In this document: positions 28,154 to 37,420 of the stretch, piece after piece | How the letters are laid out: each line of letters opens with the position of its first letter | Position numbering within the stretch: the first letter of the stretch is position 1 | NCBI RefSeq assembly: GCF_016900875.1 | Contig: NZ_JAFEUM010000002.1 | Coordinates: forward strand, 372,001 to 436,000 | Source of the DNA: Vibrio ulleungensis | GTDB taxonomy: Bacteria > Pseudomonadota > Gammaproteobacteria > Enterobacterales > Vibrionaceae | DNA: 64,000 nt | Reading direction: 5' to 3' | The notes under the pieces: model-generated | Database searches by the model: none | Told to the model about the DNA's origin: nothing | Seen by the model: the letters and a program-made list of their open reading frames with translations, nothing else | Program-made: the position numbers and the translations under genes

Positions 28154-29054
28154 TTTTCTTCCCTCTAAATTCTAAATAGGCCCACGGAATTAAAATGATG
28201 GCTACTGTCACCAGCATCATGGTAGAAGCGGCAAAACCTTGAGCTAGATTCTGGCTTGCAAACATTTTGTCGTAAACGTACTTGGCGGGGACTTCGGACG
28301 CTATGCCCGGTCCACCTGACGTTTGCGCCACCACTAAGTCATAGACTTTAACGATGCCAGAAGAAATCAGCACAAGAGCCGTGACAAATACAGGCTTCAT
28401 CATTGGAATTATCACCAACACGTAGGTTTTCCAGGTTGGGATCCCATCGACTCGCGCAGCCTTCCAAATGTCTTCATCAATGCCACGCAATCCAGCCAGC
28501 ATGATCACCATAATGAGACCTGTACCTTGCCATAAACCAGCGATCAGGATGCCGTAAATAACGATGTCGGGATCGTACAGTGGATCGAAGGTGAAATTTT
28601 CGAACCCTAACGATCTCACCACTTTTTGAACACCAAATTCGGGGTTTAATATCCATTGCCACACCAAGCCAGTCACGATAAAACTGAGGGCAAAGGGATA
28701 AAGAAAAATGGTACGAAAAGCGTTTTCGAAGCGAATTTTTCGGTCAAGGAAAGTGGCTAAGGTAAAGCCAATCACCAAACTGAGCACCAGCGAACAGATG
28801 CCAAACACTGCTAAGTTTTCTATGGACACCAACCAACGTCTGGTGCTCCACAGTCGCTCGTATTGATCAAAGCCAACAAAATCGAGCTTGGGCAACAGTC
28901 GAGACTTGGTAAAGGAATGAACGATCGTCCAAACCGAACAACCGATGAAAATGCCCAAAGCGGTCATGATCATCGGTATGGCTGCAATTTTCGCGCTAAG
29001 GTTTTTACGCCACGGCGACTTGGGTTTTACGTTATTAGAATTAGAACGTTCCAT
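28146..29054 (-). CDS. CUT1 sugar ABC permease (MalF-like; GtsB type)
   Basis: 302 aa with about six TM helices and the EAA loop EDIWKAARVDGIPTWKTYVLVIIP. It partners the permease encoded at 27254. It is separated from the binding-protein gene by an 83-bp gap containing a strong hairpin. Confidence 0.93.
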   Translation of the reverse strand: MERSNSNNVKPKSPWRKNLSAKIAAIPMIMTALGIFIGCSVWTIVHSFTKSRLLPKLDFVGFDQYERLWSTRRWLVSIENLAVFGICSLVLSLVIGFTLATFLDRKIRFENAFRTIFLYPFALSFIVTGLVWQWILNPEFGVQKVVRSLGFENFTFDPLYDPDIVIYGILIAGLWQGTGLIMVIMLAGLRGIDEDIWKAARVDGIPTWKTYVLVIIPMMKPVFVTALVLISSGIVKVYDLVVAQTSGGPGIASEVPAKYVYDKMFASQNLAQGFAASTMMLVTVAIILIPWAYLEFRGKKSG

Positions 29055-29065
29055 GTCTACTCCAA

Positions 29066-29093
29066 TATGGCAGCAGCTAACGCTGCTGCCATA
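29066..29093 (-). terminator. intra-operon hairpin between binding-protein and permease genes
   Basis: A 12-bp perfect stem, TATGGCAGCAGC / GCTGCTGCCATA, with a 4-nt loop and no T tract after it. It is typical of a partial terminator or mRNA-stabilising hairpin that raises binding-protein levels over the permeases. Confidence 0.7.
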
Positions 29094-29137
29094 GACTTCG
29101 AGGTATACTTATTAACTCGTCGTTAAAGATGTGCGTA

Positions 29138-30382
29138 TTAATCTGCGTCAGCAATGATTTCTGCGTAACGCATTTGCGCATCTTTAGCGCTGTAGCTTGG
29201 GTCGTTCCAGAACTCAACCATCAAATCTTCAACCTGACCTTGAGTATCTGCCGAAAGCAACATATCGCCACTTGGTAATACATTTCCGTCAGCCAGAATT
29301 TTCAGACCTTTCTGCATACAGTCGTTGGCTGTAGACATGTCGATATCGCCACGAACTGGCAGTGACCCTTTCTTCAGGTTGAACGCTACTTGTACAGACT
29401 GAGACAGCATTAAAGACGCAAGCTCTTTTTGCGCTGCTTCAATTTCTGGATCGTCTTGTTTAGGGAAGTAGAACGCATCACCACCGGTTGAGATAACTTC
29501 GTTCGCGCCTAGACCTGGTAGACAGGTGTAGTCTTCGCCAGCCACTTGATTTGCCACAGAGAATTCACCTTGTGCCCAATCCCCCATGATTTGACCACCT
29601 GCTTGACCGGTGATAACCATATTGGTGGCTTGGTTCCAATCCTGAACTTTTGACTCTGACGCCATTTCACGGGCTGCAACCGCAGCTTCAAACACTTTTT
29701 GATACTCAGGTCCATTGGCTACATCGACGTTCTTATCGATGTTTACCGCTTTCCATGCATCAATACCTGCAATGGCAATAGCCATTACGCCAAAGGCACC
29801 ATTGGCCTGCCATGCTTGTTTACCCATAGCGAGTGGGATTTTCCCGGCTTTTTCAAGCGCCGGTGCAGCCGCAACAAATTCATCCCAGTTGGTTGGTACA
29901 GCAACGCCTGCGTCTTTATAGGCTTTGTGCGATAACCAAATCCACTCCCAAGAGTGAATGTTTACCGGCACACAGTAAATCTTGCCATCTAAGGTACAAG
30001 AGTCGAGCAGCGAGCTTGGGTTTACAACATCTTGCCAACCCTCTTTCATCGCGACATCGGTCAAATCAAGAAGCAGCCCTTCTTCGATTAACTCTTCTGC
30101 CTGACGACCGTGGTTAAGCTGAGTCGCCCCCATTGGTTTACCACCCAAGATTCGGCTGATAATAATTGGACGAGCAGTACCGCCCGAGCCAGCAATGGCT
30201 CCATCCACCCAGTTGTGGTCCGTGTTTTCGTTAAATGCCTTTGCAAATTCAGCTACCGCTGCCGCTTCACCACCCGATGTCCACCAGTGGGTCACTTCTA
30301 GGTCTACCGCTTGTGCGGCTGTCGCCGTCATAATGGCGGCGCTTAGTATGCTTACTGAACGTAATTTTTCCATGGCTCTCAT
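29138..30382 (-). CDS. sugar ABC transporter periplasmic binding protein (glucose/mannose GtsA type)
   Basis: 414 aa. The ATG at 30382 was chosen because AGGAG lies 9 nt before it; ATG 30373 is also possible. The signal peptide ends near TATAAQA. The mature start VDLEVTHWWTSGGEAAAVAEF and later VPVNIHSWEWIWLSHKAYKDAG match the GtsA-type hexose-binding proteins. The paired cysteines (CTLDGKIYC) suggest a disulfide. It is the first gene of the operon and is divergent from a LacI-type regulator. Confidence 0.92.
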   Translation of the reverse strand: MRAMEKLRSVSILSAAIMTATAAQAVDLEVTHWWTSGGEAAAVAEFAKAFNENTDHNWVDGAIAGSGGTARPIIISRILGGKPMGATQLNHGRQAEELIEEGLLLDLTDVAMKEGWQDVVNPSSLLDSCTLDGKIYCVPVNIHSWEWIWLSHKAYKDAGVAVPTNWDEFVAAAPALEKAGKIPLAMGKQAWQANGAFGVMAIAIAGIDAWKAVNIDKNVDVANGPEYQKVFEAAVAAREMASESKVQDWNQATNMVITGQAGGQIMGDWAQGEFSVANQVAGEDYTCLPGLGANEVISTGGDAFYFPKQDDPEIEAAQKELASLMLSQSVQVAFNLKKGSLPVRGDIDMSTANDCMQKGLKILADGNVLPSGDMLLSADTQGQVEDLMVEFWNDPSYSAKDAQMRYAEIIADAD

Positions 30383-30428
30383 TAAATAGTTCTCCTAAAA
30401 TCAGTAAAATCCTACCGAACTTTGATAT

Positions 30429-30442
30429 CTACAACGTTTTAG
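30429..30442. promoter_or_regulatory. candidate LacI-family operator in divergent promoter
   Basis: CTACAACGTTTTAG is a near-perfect palindrome with the central CG typical of LacI-family operators. It lies 47 bp upstream of the binding-protein start and 109 bp upstream of the LacI gene. Identified by symmetry and position only. Confidence 0.4.
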
Positions 30443-30550
30443 TTCATATAATGGATAAACCCTTTATGTAAATTAATCTAGCTGCTACTGTTAATTTTTT
30501 GTAAACATAGATCTGAGTCACAAGCTATTGGCAAATCAACGAGGTGCACC

Positions 30551-31555
30551 TTGAGTAACTCCAAATCGGACGAAAGACCAACCCTAAAAACCATTGCTCA
30601 AATCAGTGGCTTAGCAATAACAACTGTTTCTCGTGCTTTGAAAGATGCACCCGATTTGAGTAAAAACACCAAAAAGCGTGTGAAACAGATTGCAAAAGAG
30701 ATTGGTTATGTTCCAGATCGAGCAGGGATTCGACTTCGAACCGGTAAAAGTCAGGTCATTGCAGTGGTGCTTTCAACCAGTGAAAACATATCGGATTTAA
30801 TTGGTGAGCTGATAAGCCACATCACTCACGCCATCGCTCACACTTCCTACCACATTGTGGTCACGCCCGAATTGCCGAGTCAGAATCGCATGGACCCAAT
30901 TGAATATTTGGTGCAAAACCAAGCAGCTGATGCGGTCATTTTTGATCGAACAGAAGTTGACGACGAACGTGTCGCCTACCTACTTGAAAATAAAATGCCG
31001 TTTGCGACCTTTGGGCGTACACAGTGGAGCGCGCAACACGCCTATTTCGATTTTGACAATTATGATTTTGGCTGTCATGCCGCCAATAAACTGCTGCAGC
31101 AAGGACGCCGAAGTCTACTCATGGTCGCACCACCAGAAAAACATCAGTACACTCAGCACCTTGTCGAAGGCGCAAAACGAGTTGCTGTGGCCAATCAGGC
31201 TCAATTCAATATTTTGCCCAATGCCAACAACGACGATAGCGAGCAAAAAATCACCACAGCGTTAGAAGATTACTTACGTGAATACCCAATGACCGACGGC
31301 ATCATCTGTTCATCAACCATGGCCAGTGTGTCAGCGATAAAATGCATCGATAAACTGGGCCGAAGTCTTGGTAAAGATATTGATTTATATACCAAAAACT
31401 CCTCTCCTTACCTTAGCTATTTTAGACCGCAGATTTTTACCGCGAAAGAAGATGTTGAGCTCGCTGGAACCTTTCTGGCTGAAGCGGTAATTCATGCAAT
31501 TGAACACCCCGACGAACCGCCGATGCAGCGCGTCGAATCGGCTCAGTTCAGTTAG
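30551..31555 (+). CDS. LacI-family transcriptional regulator of the sugar ABC operon
   Basis: 334 aa with a TTG start: GAGGTG lies at SD distance, and the HTH begins almost at once (TLKTIAQISGLAITTVSRALKD, about residues 12-33), so no downstream ATG could serve. A hinge helix and periplasmic-binding-protein-like effector domain follow. It is divergent from the CUT1 operon and probably represses it until the sugar or a derivative binds. The stop codon lies inside the left arm of a REP-like palindrome. Confidence 0.92.
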   Translation: MSNSKSDERPTLKTIAQISGLAITTVSRALKDAPDLSKNTKKRVKQIAKEIGYVPDRAGIRLRTGKSQVIAVVLSTSENISDLIGELISHITHAIAHTSYHIVVTPELPSQNRMDPIEYLVQNQAADAVIFDRTEVDDERVAYLLENKMPFATFGRTQWSAQHAYFDFDNYDFGCHAANKLLQQGRRSLLMVAPPEKHQYTQHLVEGAKRVAVANQAQFNILPNANNDDSEQKITTALEDYLREYPMTDGIICSSTMASVSAIKCIDKLGRSLGKDIDLYTKNSSPYLSYFRPQIFTAKEDVELAGTFLAEAVIHAIEHPDEPPMQRVESAQFS

Positions 31556-31585
31556 GGGTCAGAGTCAATCGACTCTGACCCCTAA
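31552..31585. repeat. REP-like palindrome (GGGGTCAGAGTC type)
   Basis: TTAGGGGTCAGAGTC / GACTCTGACCCCTAA form a 15-bp perfect stem with a 4-nt loop. It shares the GGGGTCAGAGTC arm with elements at 47363-47619 and 58681-58708. It overlaps the lacI stop codon and may serve as its terminator. Confidence 0.85.
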
Positions 31586-31600
31586 ATTGGTAGCACCAAT
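31586..31600. promoter_or_regulatory. FadR/GntR-type operator, copy 1
   Basis: ATTGGTAGCACCAAT, a near-palindrome (TGGT-N3-ACCA) like those bound by FadR-subfamily GntR proteins. It is about 210 bp upstream of the gene at 31812. Confidence 0.75.
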
Positions 31601-31740
31601 AAGCACTAAAAGTTAAATCAGTTAGCGACTAAAACCTCGATAACCCACCCTTCCCTGCTTGTTTAACACTATATATGTGACATAGATTGCTTTTCTATGC
31701 CTTCGCTTTGCCACGCCTATAAAATGAGCATATATTTTAA

Positions 31741-31755
31741 ATTGGTACTACCAAT
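31741..31755. promoter_or_regulatory. FadR/GntR-type operator, copy 2
   Basis: ATTGGTACTACCAAT, flanked by AAA and TTA. It is 56 bp upstream of the 31812 start and immediately after a TATATTTTAA promoter-like stretch, so a bound regulator would block transcription. Confidence 0.8.
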
Positions 31756-31811
31756 TTAATCTTTCAAATTTTATTAGTCGTTAGAGAACGCTTCACCAAG
31801 GAAAAACTTAT

Positions 31812-32960
31812 ATGATCACTTTAAAAGGCATTACTTGGAACCACACTCGTGGCTTCACGCCTCTTGTCGCAACAGCACAGCGCTTTGAAGAACTGAACCC
31901 AAATGTACAAATCATTTGGGAGAAACGGTCGCTTCAAGCGTTTGCTGATGAACCCATTGACCAACTCGCAAAGCGATATGATTTGCTGATCATCGACCAC
32001 CCTTGGGCAGGGTTTGCAGCTAAAACTGGAGTCATCGAAGCACTAGATAACCTTCTGCCCAGCGCATTTTTAAGTGATCAAGCAGACAACGCTGTAGGTT
32101 ACTCCCATGAAAGTTACCGCTACAACAATCAGCAGTGGGCACTGGCTTTAGACGCCGCGACACCTGTTGCGTCGGCACGTATGGACCTACTTGCCGAAGA
32201 AAAAGTATCAATGCCACAAACTTGGGACGACCTGATGGTCTTGGCCAAACGAGGCAAAGTAGCCGTACCTTCGATACCTCAAGACACACTGATGAATTTC
32301 TACATGCTCTGCTGCACGTTGGGTGAGCCTCCCTGTCAATCTAATGAATTTGTGATCAGTGAAGAAACAGGAACGAAAGCGTTGCTGGCTTTACGCGAAC
32401 TGTCTATTCATTTGGATCGCCGCTGTTTCGACTGGAATCCTATAAAAGTCTACGAGGCCATGACACTATGTGATGATTATGCGTATTGTCCTTTTGCATA
32501 TGGGTACAGCAATTACGCCAAGCCAAATTACGCGCGAAAAACACTTAAGTTTTCCGATACTGTTGACCTCAATGGTTTAGGCCGCTTGATCACAACGATT
32601 GGTGGAACAGGCTTCGCTATTTCGTCCAACTGCCAACATAAGGAAGTCGCAGCCCAGTACGCAGAATTCACCGCAAACCCTGACATGCAAGCAGGGTTCT
32701 TCACTGAGTTTGGTGGCCAACCTGGGCATCGCAAAGCATGGGAAAGTACGTCGGCCAATGCGGTATCAGATCACTACTTTACTGACACATTGCCCACTTT
32801 AGAACGTGCATTCTTACGTCCAAGATACGCAGGCCATATGTATTTCCAAGACAATGCTGGCGCCCCAATTCGAGACTATTTAATGCACGGTGGGGATGTC
32901 GCGACCTTACTTGCTTTGCTTAACGACTTATATTTAACGTCAAAAGAGATCACACTATGA
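31812..32960 (+). CDS. leaderless solute-binding-protein homologue, predicted cytoplasmic
   Basis: 382 aa with the fold signature of family-1 ABC solute-binding proteins ([19 protein letters not shown] near the N-terminus; [31 protein letters not shown]). There is no signal peptide: the protein starts [15 protein letters not shown], straight into the first beta-strand, with an AAGGAAAA SD before the ATG and no upstream start in frame. No ABC permease of the matching type is adjacent. It opens an operon with two CoA-transferases (ATGA overlap with the next gene). A cytoplasmic ligand-binding or enzymatic role is inferred; function unknown. Confidence 0.85.
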   Translation: MITLKGITWNHTRGFTPLVATAQRFEELNPNVQIIWEKRSLQAFADEPIDQLAKRYDLLIIDHPWAGFAAKTGVIEALDNLLPSAFLSDQADNAVGYSHESYRYNNQQWALALDAATPVASARMDLLAEEKVSMPQTWDDLMVLAKRGKVAVPSIPQDTLMNFYMLCCTLGEPPCQSNEFVISEETGTKALLALRELSIHLDRRCFDWNPIKVYEAMTLCDDYAYCPFAYGYSNYAKPNYARKTLKFSDTVDLNGLGRLITTIGGTGFAISSNCQHKEVAAQYAEFTANPDMQAGFFTEFGGQPGHRKAWESTSANAVSDHYFTDTLPTLERAFLRPRYAGHMYFQDNAGAPIRDYLMHGGDVATLLALLNDLYLTSKEITL

Positions 32961-34114
32961 AGCTCCCCCTCGAAGGACTGACCGTTCTTGAGTTTAGCCA
33001 ATATATGGCCGGCCCTTATGCAGGCTTGAGGTTGGCTGACCTGGGAGCGAGAGTTATAAAAGTCGAACGTCCCATTTTAGGTGATGCATGCCGATCGTTG
33101 GTCACCAAAAATATGAAAGTCGGTGATGACAGCGTGTTATTCCATACTGTTAATCGAAACAAAGAGTCCTTTCAAGCAAACTTAAAGGATCCTGATGATG
33201 TTGAGGTGATCAAGCGCCTCTTACCTAAAGTTGATGTAATCACACATAATTTTCGACCTGGAATTATAGAGAGGTTAGGGTTAGATTTTGACACCGTATC
33301 GCAAATTAACCCTCAGTTAATTTACGCGCAAATCAGCGGCTACGGTGACAGTGGTCCATGGAAACGAAAACCTGGACAAGACCTACTCGCACAATCCATG
33401 TCGGGGCTTACTTGGCTCAGCGGAAACAAAGACGACGATCCTATTCCTTTTGGGGCAGCGGTTGCCGATATGGTGTGTGGGTCAAATATGGTTCAAGCCA
33501 TTCTGGCAGCACTGCTTCGACGTCGTAAAACGGGTCAAGGAGCCAAAGTTGATGTGAGTCTAATGGAATCTATACTCGATTTTCAGTTTGAGGGATTAAC
33601 GGCTTATCTCAATGACGACAGCAACCCTAGCAATGAACTGCCAACACGCAGTGAAACCGCCAGTGCGCATGCTTACCTTGGTGCTCCTTATGGTATTTAC
33701 CCAACCCAAAATGGATATATCGCGTTGGCGATGGGATCCATTGAGACGCTATCAAAACTGCTTGGTTTAAATGAACTCGCGGACTATTCGTCAAACAATC
33801 GCTACTACCTAGATAGAGACTCGGCGAAGTCCGTCATTGCCAAACACCTTGTGACTCAAACAACCGAGCATTGGATTGCCAAATTGGAGGCCGGTGAATA
33901 CTGGTGTTCTGATGTTTTGACCTACAACCAACTCGTCGAGACCGATGGCTACAAGTCGCTTGAAATGGAGATGACCATTACTCGCCATGATGAGATCTCG
34001 TTAGTTACAACTCGTTGCCCAATTCGACTCAATGGCAACAAAATCTACCACCCAAAAGCAGCACCGATACTTGGTGACCACACCACCAACATCAAGCAGG
34101 AGTTTAACTTATGA
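32957..34114 (+). CDS. CaiB/BaiF class III CoA-transferase, copy 1
   Basis: 385 aa. It has the family N-terminus ([35 protein letters not shown]), the NRNKESF motif, [13 protein letters not shown], and the catalytic Asp142 in [13 protein letters not shown]. These enzymes move CoA between carboxylic acids. It is about as long as formyl-CoA transferase relatives (roughly 380-430 aa). It overlaps its neighbours on both sides by ATGA. The next gene is a paralogue; the two may act as a heteromer or on different acids. Confidence 0.93.
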   Translation: MKLPLEGLTVLEFSQYMAGPYAGLRLADLGARVIKVERPILGDACRSLVTKNMKVGDDSVLFHTVNRNKESFQANLKDPDDVEVIKRLLPKVDVITHNFRPGIIERLGLDFDTVSQINPQLIYAQISGYGDSGPWKRKPGQDLLAQSMSGLTWLSGNKDDDPIPFGAAVADMVCGSNMVQAILAALLRRRKTGQGAKVDVSLMESILDFQFEGLTAYLNDDSNPSNELPTRSETASAHAYLGAPYGIYPTQNGYIALAMGSIETLSKLLGLNELADYSSNNRYYLDRDSAKSVIAKHLVTQTTEHWIAKLEAGEYWCSDVLTYNQLVETDGYKSLEMEMTITRHDEISLVTTRCPIRLNGNKIYHPKAAPILGDHTTNIKQEFNL

Positions 34115-35244
34115 ATAAGCCTTTAGACGGTTATATTGTCGCCGATTTTAGCCAGCTCCTATCTGGCCCTGCGGCCACATTACGTTTAGCTGACTTGGGC
34201 GCCCGAGTCATTAAAATTGAGCACGCCGAGCAAGGGGATCTGTCGCGATCACTCTATGGCGAAAGTGTGCCACTTTGCGGTGACTCTGCATTTTTCCAAG
34301 CGATTAATCGCAACAAAGAAAGCGTAGCACTAAATCTAAAAAGCGCCCAAGGTAAAGCACAGGCTGAGGCCATCATAAAACAAAGTGATGTGGTCATTCA
34401 CAATTTTCGACCGGGCGTCATGGATCGATTGGGACTGAGTTTCGATGCACTACGAGATCTCAACCCCAACATTGTAGTCGGCACCATTTCTGGATATGGC
34501 AATGAAGGTCCGTGGGCTAAAAAACCAGGCCAAGACTTACTCGTACAGTCTCTTTCAGGCTTTGTTTGGCAAACTGGAAGTGACACGCAGGGCCCAGTTC
34601 CGGTGGGGTTGGCTCTCGCTGACATGTTTGCAGGTTCCCAGTTAGTACAAGGCGTATTAGCCGCACTTATATCCAATCAAAGTACTCTTGTCGAAGTCAG
34701 CATGCTCGAAGCCATGCTTGATTTCCAGTTTGAGCCCCTCACTCTGTTTTACCAAGACGGTGGACAACCTGTTAAGCGTGGCAATGTAAACGGTGCGCAC
34801 CCACTTGTTGCTGCTCCCTACGGTCTATATAAAACGCAATCAGGTTATTTGGCATTGGCAATGGGCTCGATCTCGGTTCTTGCCACGCTTTTAGGCAGTG
34901 ATGAGCTGGCGAAATTCGATGACCCTACCTTGTGGTATCCACAGCGAGATGAGATTAAGCAGGTTCTGGTAGAGCTTTTAAAGACAAACACAACATCACA
35001 TTGGCTGTCCATTTTGGAGCCTGCAGATATTTGGTGTGCAGAAATATTGAACTGGGAACAAATGGTCAATCACCCAGGGTTTAAAGTCCTTAACATGCTG
35101 CAAAGTGTCACCTCGGGTAATGGTCATGCTTATACCACAACCCGTTGTCCAATCCGCATCGATGATCAATTGCTCACATCGTTGAAAGGTGCCCCAACGC
35201 TTGGACAGCACAACCAAAAAGTCTCAGAGCAGTTTCACGCTTAG
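34111..35244 (+). CDS. CaiB/BaiF class III CoA-transferase, copy 2
   Basis: 377 aa, collinear with the preceding gene, and the catalytic Asp is again at residue 142 ([13 protein letters not shown]). It is clearly diverged from copy 1, so this is an old duplication and not a recent one. Both copies retain the active-site residue. The tandem arrangement suggests a two-subunit CoA-transferase or sequential acyl transfers. Confidence 0.93.
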   Translation: MNKPLDGYIVADFSQLLSGPAATLRLADLGARVIKIEHAEQGDLSRSLYGESVPLCGDSAFFQAINRNKESVALNLKSAQGKAQAEAIIKQSDVVIHNFRPGVMDRLGLSFDALRDLNPNIVVGTISGYGNEGPWAKKPGQDLLVQSLSGFVWQTGSDTQGPVPVGLALADMFAGSQLVQGVLAALISNQSTLVEVSMLEAMLDFQFEPLTLFYQDGGQPVKRGNVNGAHPLVAAPYGLYKTQSGYLALAMGSISVLATLLGSDELAKFDDPTLWYPQRDEIKQVLVELLKTNTTSHWLSILEPADIWCAEILNWEQMVNHPGFKVLNMLQSVTSGNGHAYTTTRCPIRIDDQLLTSLKGAPTLGQHNQKVSEQFHA

Positions 35245-35278
35245 ATAATGACCTCACCTTAAAAGAGAGCTTACGCAA

Positions 35279-36073
35279 ATGACACAAGTGTATTATCAGC
35301 GACAACACAACGCGGGTGTGATCACCCTAAACCATGCACCTGCCAACGCTTATGACATAAATTTTCAATTACAGTTTTCACACGCAATTGAAGAAGCAAA
35401 TAACGACCCGATGACTAACGCTGTGATCATCAGAAGTGGTTTAGCCAAGTTTTTCTGCGCTGGCGCTGATATCAAAGTATTTCAGACCAACACGCCAGAA
35501 CAAAATCAAACCATGGTCGACCTTGCGCGACGCAATCTTGATGCTTTGGAAAACAGCGACAAAATCTACATTGCTCAGCTGGAAGGCCACACCATGGGTG
35601 GCGGCCTTGAAATCGCACTCGCATGTGATGTTCGCTTTGCCACGACAGCGTCATTTCTCATTGGGATGTCAGAGATAAAGTTAGGGTTGATTCCCGGTAA
35701 TGGCGGTACTCAACGCTTAACCCGCTCAATTGGTGTTACAAGGGCTATGGATCTACTTTTGGGTGGAGATAATATTGCCTCACAAAAGGCATACCAACTA
35801 GGCTTAATCAATACACTCATTGATCAAACTGACGACCACCAAGCACTTGAACGCTACTGCTTAGAGTACGCAAACAAGCTTTCTGATGGCCCTTCACAAG
35901 CCATCGCAGCCACTAAGCGCTGCATCTATGCATCCGTCGACAAAACCATAGAAGATGGACTCGCAATGGAGCGAAATTTAGCCGATAAGCTAGCCCGCTC
36001 CGAAGACGCCAAAGAAGGGTTTTTAGCGTTTGTGCAAAAACGATCGCCAAACTACCGACAGAGCGAAACCTAA
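35279..36073 (+). CDS. enoyl-CoA hydratase/isomerase (crotonase family)
   Basis: 264 aa. Oxyanion-hole segments AGADIKVF and GHTMGGGLE are present, and both hydratase glutamates are kept: E111 (GGGLEIALACD) and E132 (SEIKLGLIPGNGGTQRL). Syn-hydration of an enoyl-CoA is therefore likely. It is the last gene of the operon starting at 31812, 34 bp after the second CoA-transferase. Confidence 0.93.
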   Translation: MTQVYYQRQHNAGVITLNHAPANAYDINFQLQFSHAIEEANNDPMTNAVIIRSGLAKFFCAGADIKVFQTNTPEQNQTMVDLARRNLDALENSDKIYIAQLEGHTMGGGLEIALACDVRFATTASFLIGMSEIKLGLIPGNGGTQRLTRSIGVTRAMDLLLGGDNIASQKAYQLGLINTLIDQTDDHQALERYCLEYANKLSDGPSQAIAATKRCIYASVDKTIEDGLAMERNLADKLARSEDAKEGFLAFVQKRSPNYRQSET

Positions 36074-36261
36074 TACGGCAATTCACGCACCAGTGGTGTA
36101 TTCGAGGTTTGTGGCTAGTTTATAGATAGTGTCGATCATGATATGCTGATTTTGACATTACACTATTGATTCATAATCATAAATTAGTGTTGTGAGTGCG
36201 GCTAAATAAGTTGAACCACACTCCTACTCTTTAGCGCCCAAGTCAGTAAAAGGCACACACA

Positions 36262-36954
36262 ATGAGCAAGACAACCGCAACCGTTACAGAAGACATCATT
36301 GACTCCATTGGCGAGCAAATCGTAAAAGGTGATTATCAACCTGGCGAAAAGCTCCCCAATGAACGTGATCTCGCGGACCATTTTGGGGTTGCTCGTGGGC
36401 GCATTAGAGAGGCATTGCGTGGATTGGCCATGGCTGGTCTTGTCGAGATAAAGCGAGGCAATGGTAGTTTTGTTAAACATGCGGATGAATGGGTTGACTC
36501 GACGACCGTACGATGGGCATTTAGCACGCCTGACGCCAGTATGGAAGAACTGCTGGTTGTACGTGATGTACTTGAGAAAGGCATTTATGAACAAGCGTAT
36601 AACTATTGCAATAACATTGATTTAGACAATATTGGTCATCGCCTTGTCGAACTGCAAGATGCCATACCACAAGAACTGACCGTTTTTGCGGATGCCATCG
36701 ACCGATTTGATCTGGAAATGGCAAGAATCTCGCGCAACACATTGTTTTTAAGACTTTTTCAGGCGCTATTGATTTTAAGACGCGATAAGGTAGAGCAGAT
36801 CCTTGAAGTCGAAGGCAGTCGCGTACAAAGTTTGCGACTGCGTGAACGTATATACTCAAGTTTTAAAGACCGAAATAAGCAAAGCGCTATAGAAGCAATA
36901 GACGACTTCTTTGTGCAAGCTCGCAGCTTTGCTAAGCAACTTCCCAAGAATTAA
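36262..36954 (+). CDS. GntR-family regulator, FadR subfamily
   Basis: 230 aa. The winged HTH is at residues about 8-75 (LPNERDLADHFGVARGRIREALRGLAMAGLVEIKRGNGSFV) and an all-helical FCD ligand-binding domain makes up the rest. FadR-subfamily proteins bind TGGT-N-ACCA palindromes, and four such sites frame this cluster, so this protein is the probable regulator of both flanking operons. It is preceded by its own 188-bp upstream region, in which no copy of the operator was found. Confidence 0.92.
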   Translation: MSKTTATVTEDIIDSIGEQIVKGDYQPGEKLPNERDLADHFGVARGRIREALRGLAMAGLVEIKRGNGSFVKHADEWVDSTTVRWAFSTPDASMEELLVVRDVLEKGIYEQAYNYCNNIDLDNIGHRLVELQDAIPQELTVFADAIDRFDLEMARISRNTLFLRLFQALLILRRDKVEQILEVEGSRVQSLRLRERIYSSFKDRNKQSAIEAIDDFFVQARSFAKQLPKN

Positions 36955-36981
36955 CGGTATAAGTCGTTTTGGTTTCTAAGG

Positions 36982-37365
36982 CTACGAGGCCACTTTGACA
37001 AATAGAATCTGGGTATGCACCTGATCATTTCGCCACGCATGAGGTGTTCCAGCCTCGAACGTGATGTAGTCTCCCGCCACAAAATGTTGTTGGCATAGCT
37101 CGTTATCAGGCTCTGAGCCACCAAGTAACACGCCACTCCCAGTAACGACTACCGCCAACCATTCGGCAGGGTCGGTGTGCAATGGGTAAGGCTGTGCTCC
37201 AGGCTCGATATCGAACATAAAAGAAAATAACCCTGACGCCTCAACCGCCCTACCTCGCCAGCCTTGAAAGTCTAAGGGTACGAATTCGCTATTTGGCTCG
37301 ACAGTGATAAAGCTCGTCGCGTTTGGGGTATTGCCATTGAGTTTTGTCTTAATGTGATTACTCAT
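36982..37365 (-). CDS. cupin-domain protein
   Basis: 127 aa, a single small beta-barrel domain with cupin motif 1-like residues (YPLHTDPAEWLAVVVTGSGVLLGG) and motif 2-like residues (GDYITFEAGTPHAWRN). The metal-ligand set is partial (H, E, H), so both enzymatic (isomerase-like) and binding roles are possible. It is convergent with the gntR gene and is the last gene of the minus-strand series running down from 43617. Confidence 0.82.
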   Translation of the reverse strand: MSNHIKTKLNGNTPNATSFITVEPNSEFVPLDFQGWRGRAVEASGLFSFMFDIEPGAQPYPLHTDPAEWLAVVVTGSGVLLGGSEPDNELCQQHFVAGDYITFEAGTPHAWRNDQVHTQILFVKVAS

Positions 37366-37420
37366 CGTTGCTCCTTAGGTTGATAGTGTCGTTAAACGGA
37401 TAAGGTATTTGCTTAACAGT

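Noticed and set aside
30855..31265. 136-codon frame inside the LacI-type gene
   Set aside because: Out-of-frame shadow of a gene whose HTH and effector domain are continuous.
36088..36098. CACCAGTGGTG palindrome upstream of gntR
   Set aside because: Half-sites are in the opposite order (ACCA..TGGT) to the four GntR operators, so it is not another copy of that motif.
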